Shown: piece by piece, positions 61,469 through 64,000 of the stretch
Numbering within the stretch: the stretch's first letter is position 1
How the letters are laid out: each line of letters starts with the position of its first letter
NCBI RefSeq assembly: GCF_003731765.1
Contig: NZ_MOAL01000009.1
Span: 124,001 to 188,000, forward strand
Source of the DNA: Pseudomonas chlororaphis
GTDB taxonomy: Bacteria > Pseudomonadota > Gammaproteobacteria > Pseudomonadales > Pseudomonadaceae
Direction: 5' to 3'
Length of the DNA stretch: 64,000 bases
Program-made: the position numbers and the translations under genes
The notes under the pieces: model-generated
What the model was told of the DNA's origin: nothing
Databases searched by the model: none
The model's input: the letters and a program-made list of their open reading frames with translations, nothing else

Positions 61469-61716
61469 GGCTTGGGGCGCCTTTTGCTATTAAATTAATT
61501 AACAGCTGCTATGTTAAAATTGAAGTTTCGCCCCCGCAACCCCTCACTGATAATCGGCCCACAACCGCAGAATAAAAGCCCACAAGGGCGCGAAAAAAGC
61601 GGCTCGCTGCACACCCGAATTCATCTCGATCCTGCCCAGAAAAATAAGATCCATGGCCTGACGATACGGCGCTCACAGCACCTCGGCACAGGCGATGGGG
61701 GAATCGGAGGTAACCC

Positions 61717-62835
61717 ATGAATGCCCTGCATTCGCTGCAAACGATGGCGGTGTCTGCGCGCGCGGTGCGCAAAGTCTACGGTGACCCGGACAGCGGCCCG
61801 GTGGCCCTGAAAAACATCGACCTGGATATCCGCGACAACGAATTCTTCACCCTGCTGGGCCCCTCCGGCTGCGGCAAAACCACCCTGCTGCGGATGATCG
61901 CCGGCTTCGAGTTTCCGACCCAGGGCGAGATCCTGCTCTACGGCGAAAACATCGCCGACCGACCGCCTTATCAGCGCCCGGTGAACACCGTGTTCCAGCA
62001 CTACGCGTTGTTCCCCCACATGACCATTGCCGAGAACCTGGCCTTCGGCCTGGAATCCCAACCCATGGGCCAAGTCCTGAACAAAGCGCGAATCGCCGAA
62101 CGCGTGCGGGAAATGCTGGCCCTGGTGCAGATGGAAGCCTTTGCCAAGCGCAAGCCCGGCCAACTCTCCGGCGGCCAGCAGCAACGTGTCGCACTGGCCC
62201 GCGCCCTGGCGCCCCACCCCAAGGTATTGCTGCTGGACGAGCCGCTGTCGGCCCTGGACCTCAAGCTGCGCCAGGCCATGCGCGAAGAACTCAAGGCCAT
62301 CCAGACCCAGACTGGCATCACCTTTATTTTCGTCACCCACGATCAGGAAGAAGCCCTGACCCTGTCCGACCGTATCGCCGTGCTCGCCGACGGTGAAGTG
62401 CAACAGGTCGGCCCGCCGCAAGCGATCTACGAGCATCCGCGCAACCGCTTCGTCGCCGACTTTATCGGTGAGACCAACTTTATCCAGGGCCACGTGACCC
62501 GGGTGGAAGCCGGCCTCGCCTGGTTCACCGGCCCCGCCGGGCATCCGCTGCCGGCGCAACCTTGCAACGATGCACAGGTCGGGGCCCGGGTGACCCTGTC
62601 GGTCCGGCCCGAACGCCTGCACCTGGTGGCCGACGGCAGCGAAGGTGCGTTGCCATGCCGGATCGAAGCGCAGATTTACCTCGGCACCGACCTGCAATAC
62701 CAGGTCAGCCTCAGCGACGGTTCACGCCTCACCGTGCGTACGCCCAACAGCGTCGATCACAGCCAGCGCCACGTCGTGGGCAGCCGTGCCGGTTTGCGCT
62801 TCGACCGTGGCAGCGCCAGCGTCCTGCTGGATTGA
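61717..62835 (+). CDS. ABC transporter ATP-binding protein, PotA-like
   Basis: A 372-residue ATPase of the spermidine/putrescine (POPT) import family. Walker A GPSGCGKTT (near residue 50), Q-loop, signature LSGGQQQRVALARAL, Walker B VLLLDEPLSALD and H-loop THDQEEAL are intact; the C-terminal TOBE domain (VTLSVRPERLHLV) is present. CGGAGGTAAC upstream is a strong ribosome site. First gene of an import operon; the binding protein gene is not in the window. Confidence 0.92.
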   Translation: MNALHSLQTMAVSARAVRKVYGDPDSGPVALKNIDLDIRDNEFFTLLGPSGCGKTTLLRMIAGFEFPTQGEILLYGENIADRPPYQRPVNTVFQHYALFPHMTIAENLAFGLESQPMGQVLNKARIAERVREMLALVQMEAFAKRKPGQLSGGQQQRVALARALAPHPKVLLLDEPLSALDLKLRQAMREELKAIQTQTGITFIFVTHDQEEALTLSDRIAVLADGEVQQVGPPQAIYEHPRNRFVADFIGETNFIQGHVTRVEAGLAWFTGPAGHPLPAQPCNDAQVGARVTLSVRPERLHLVADGSEGALPCRIEAQIYLGTDLQYQVSLSDGSRLTVRTPNSVDHSQRHVVGSRAGLRFDRGSASVLLD

Positions 62836-62850
62836 ACACGAGGATTCGCC

Positions 62851-63771
62851 ATGCACGCCTCAACCCTGTGCAACACCCTGGAACGGCGCAAGGCCCTGGG
62901 CAATGTCCTGGGGGTCAGCCCGGCGCTGGTCGCCATCGGCCTGTTTCTGATCGTGCCGATGCTGATCGTCGTCGGCTACTCACTGATGGAGGCCAACCCC
63001 TACGGCGGGGTCAATCCGGTCTTCAGCCAGGACGCCTACACCGCCCTGCTCTACGAGCGGCAGCTGGACGACAGCCTGGCCTTCGCTGACGCCTACCTGG
63101 TCATCGCCCTGCGCTCCATCGGCATCGCCGGGCTGACCACCCTCATCACCCTGCTGATCGGCTTTCCGGTGGCGGTGTGGCTGGCCATGCAACCGCCGAA
63201 CAGGCGTGGCCTGCTGATCTTCCTGATCACCGTACCGTTCTGGGCCAACCTGCTGATCCGCACCTACGCCTGGATCCTGCTGCTGCGCAACACCGGGGTG
63301 ATCAACAACAGCCTGATGGGCCTGGGGCTGATCGAGCAACCGCTGCAACTGCTCTACACCGACGGCGCGGTGCTGCTGGGGCTGGTCTACACCTACGCGC
63401 CCTTCGTGGTGCTGCCGATCTACGCCACCCTGGAAAAGATGGACATCCGCCTGCTGGAAGCCGCCCAGGACCTCTACGCCGGGCGGCTGCGCACCTTGCG
63501 CAAGGTGGTGCTGCCCATTGCCAAGCCGGGGATCCTGGCCGGGGCCATCCTCACGTTCGTGCCCTGCCTCGGGGCCATGGTCGCCCCGGAACTGTTGGGC
63601 GGCGGTACGCGGATGATGCTCGGCAACCTGATCTTCCGACAGTTCAGCGATGCGCGTAACTGGCCATTGGGGGCCGCTCTGTCACTGGTGTTGATGGCGG
63701 CGGTGATGCTGGTACTGACGGTGTATGCCCTGCGCGCCAAGCGCCAGCGCGCTGTCCAGGGAGGTGCATGA
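62851..63771 (+). CDS. ABC transporter permease, PotB-like
   Basis: A 306-residue inner-membrane permease with six predicted helices and the EAA loop (EAAQDLYAGRLRTLRKVVLPIAKPGILAG, near residue 208) that contacts the ATPase. The VPFWANLLIRTYAWILLLRNTGVINN segment is typical of PotB. It starts 15 bases after the ATPase gene and overlaps the next ATG. Confidence 0.92.
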   Translation: MHASTLCNTLERRKALGNVLGVSPALVAIGLFLIVPMLIVVGYSLMEANPYGGVNPVFSQDAYTALLYERQLDDSLAFADAYLVIALRSIGIAGLTTLITLLIGFPVAVWLAMQPPNRRGLLIFLITVPFWANLLIRTYAWILLLRNTGVINNSLMGLGLIEQPLQLLYTDGAVLLGLVYTYAPFVVLPIYATLEKMDIRLLEAAQDLYAGRLRTLRKVVLPIAKPGILAGAILTFVPCLGAMVAPELLGGGTRMMLGNLIFRQFSDARNWPLGAALSLVLMAAVMLVLTVYALRAKRQRAVQGGA

Positions 63772-64000
63772 TGCGCCGACTTTTCAAAGCCAACCGTCTG
63801 GGCGTGCAGGACTTCCCGGGGTTCGGCGGCTTCAGCTTTTTGTTCTACCTGTACCTCTACGCACCGATCCTGGTGCTGGTGGTGTTCTCCTTCAACGCCA
63901 ACCAGTCGGCCACGGTGTGGAGCGGTTTTAGCCTGGACTGGTACCGCGCCGCCTTCGCCAACCAGGCCCTGCGCCAGGCCGCCGGCAACAGCCTGTTGAT
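63768..64000 (+). CDS. ABC transporter permease, PotC-like (partial)
   Basis: The 5' part (about 77 codons) of the second permease, cut by the window end. ATGATG at 63768 overlaps the PotB-like stop; GGGAGG is upstream. LYLYAPILVLVVFSFNANQSATVWSGFSLDWYRAAFAN is the standard PotC N-terminus with the first membrane helix. Confidence 0.88.
   Translation, partial: MMRRLFKANRLGVQDFPGFGGFSFLFYLYLYAPILVLVVFSFNANQSATVWSGFSLDWYRAAFANQALRQAAGNSLL

Noticed and set aside
61511..61720. A 69-codon frame ending with ATGA overlap on the PotA-like gene
   Set aside because: It begins in the AT-rich divergent promoter region, has basic low-quality sequence, and the overlap comes from the ribosome-site region of the ABC gene. 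I prefer a non-coding promoter region.

Overview
The window looks like chromosome of a fluorescent Pseudomonas (P. fluorescens/P. putida type). It has high GC with G/C-ending codons, scattered Pseudomonas REP-like elements built on GTAGGAGC..GGCTTGCCGGCGA, and a gene order from mqo to ychF that follows, from memory, the P. aeruginosa PAO1 block PA4640-PA4673 (mqoB, hpt, upp, uraA, hemH, phr, pagL, murI, moeB, prmC, prfA, hemA, lolB, ispE, prs, rplY, pth, ychF). Most of the window is ordinary core genome. I see no prophage, insertion sequence or CRISPR array.

Layout. 1-2 kb: an OmpA/YiaD-type lipoprotein fragment, a metallo-beta-lactamase-fold hydrolase and ogt. 2-5.7 kb: an orphan 1237-residue serralysin-like RTX metalloprotease whose calcium-binding region contains a 1050-bp tandem duplication; no type I exporter is adjacent. 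5.8-14.1 kb: a MalT-type LuxR regulator followed, all on the minus strand, by DUF1329, DUF1302 and acyl-CoA ligase genes, probably for handling a hydrophobic acid or alcohol. 14-25.6 kb: housekeeping and accessory genes, including rsmC, a yybP-ykoY manganese riboswitch ahead of a GDT1-family exporter, an M48 protease, a chemoreceptor, an unusual SRAP protein and an acyltransferase.

25.6-34 kb: a 736-bp leader region ahead of mqo with candidate small ORFs and an RNA terminator, then mqo, three small conserved genes, hpt, upp-uraA and hemH. 34-44 kb: a light-response cluster. A renalase-like flavoprotein and a DUF523 protein-merR-phrB operon are preceded by direct repeats matching the T(G/A)TACA-N12-TGTA(C/T)A operator known for the LitR/PplR family. 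The operon continues with overlapping genes for an NTF2-like protein, an SDR, a flavoprotein, DUF1365, a Cfa/UfaM-like methyltransferase and DUF2878, probably a membrane-lipid modification (furan fatty acid-like) pathway. 44-56.8 kb: pagL, murI-moeB-prmC-prfA-hemA (minus), a TPR lipoprotein-lolB-ispE-tRNA-Gln-prs-rplY-pth-ychF (plus). 56.9-64 kb: an Fsr-like MFS transporter, a second chemoreceptor, a LysR regulator and the start of a spermidine/putrescine-type ABC operon cut by the window end.

The most interesting material is the LitR/PplR operator set with its lipid/photolyase operon, the mqo leader, a terminator-like hairpin directly upstream of upp, a divergent SRAP protein lacking two expected catalytic residues, and the duplicated RTX protease.
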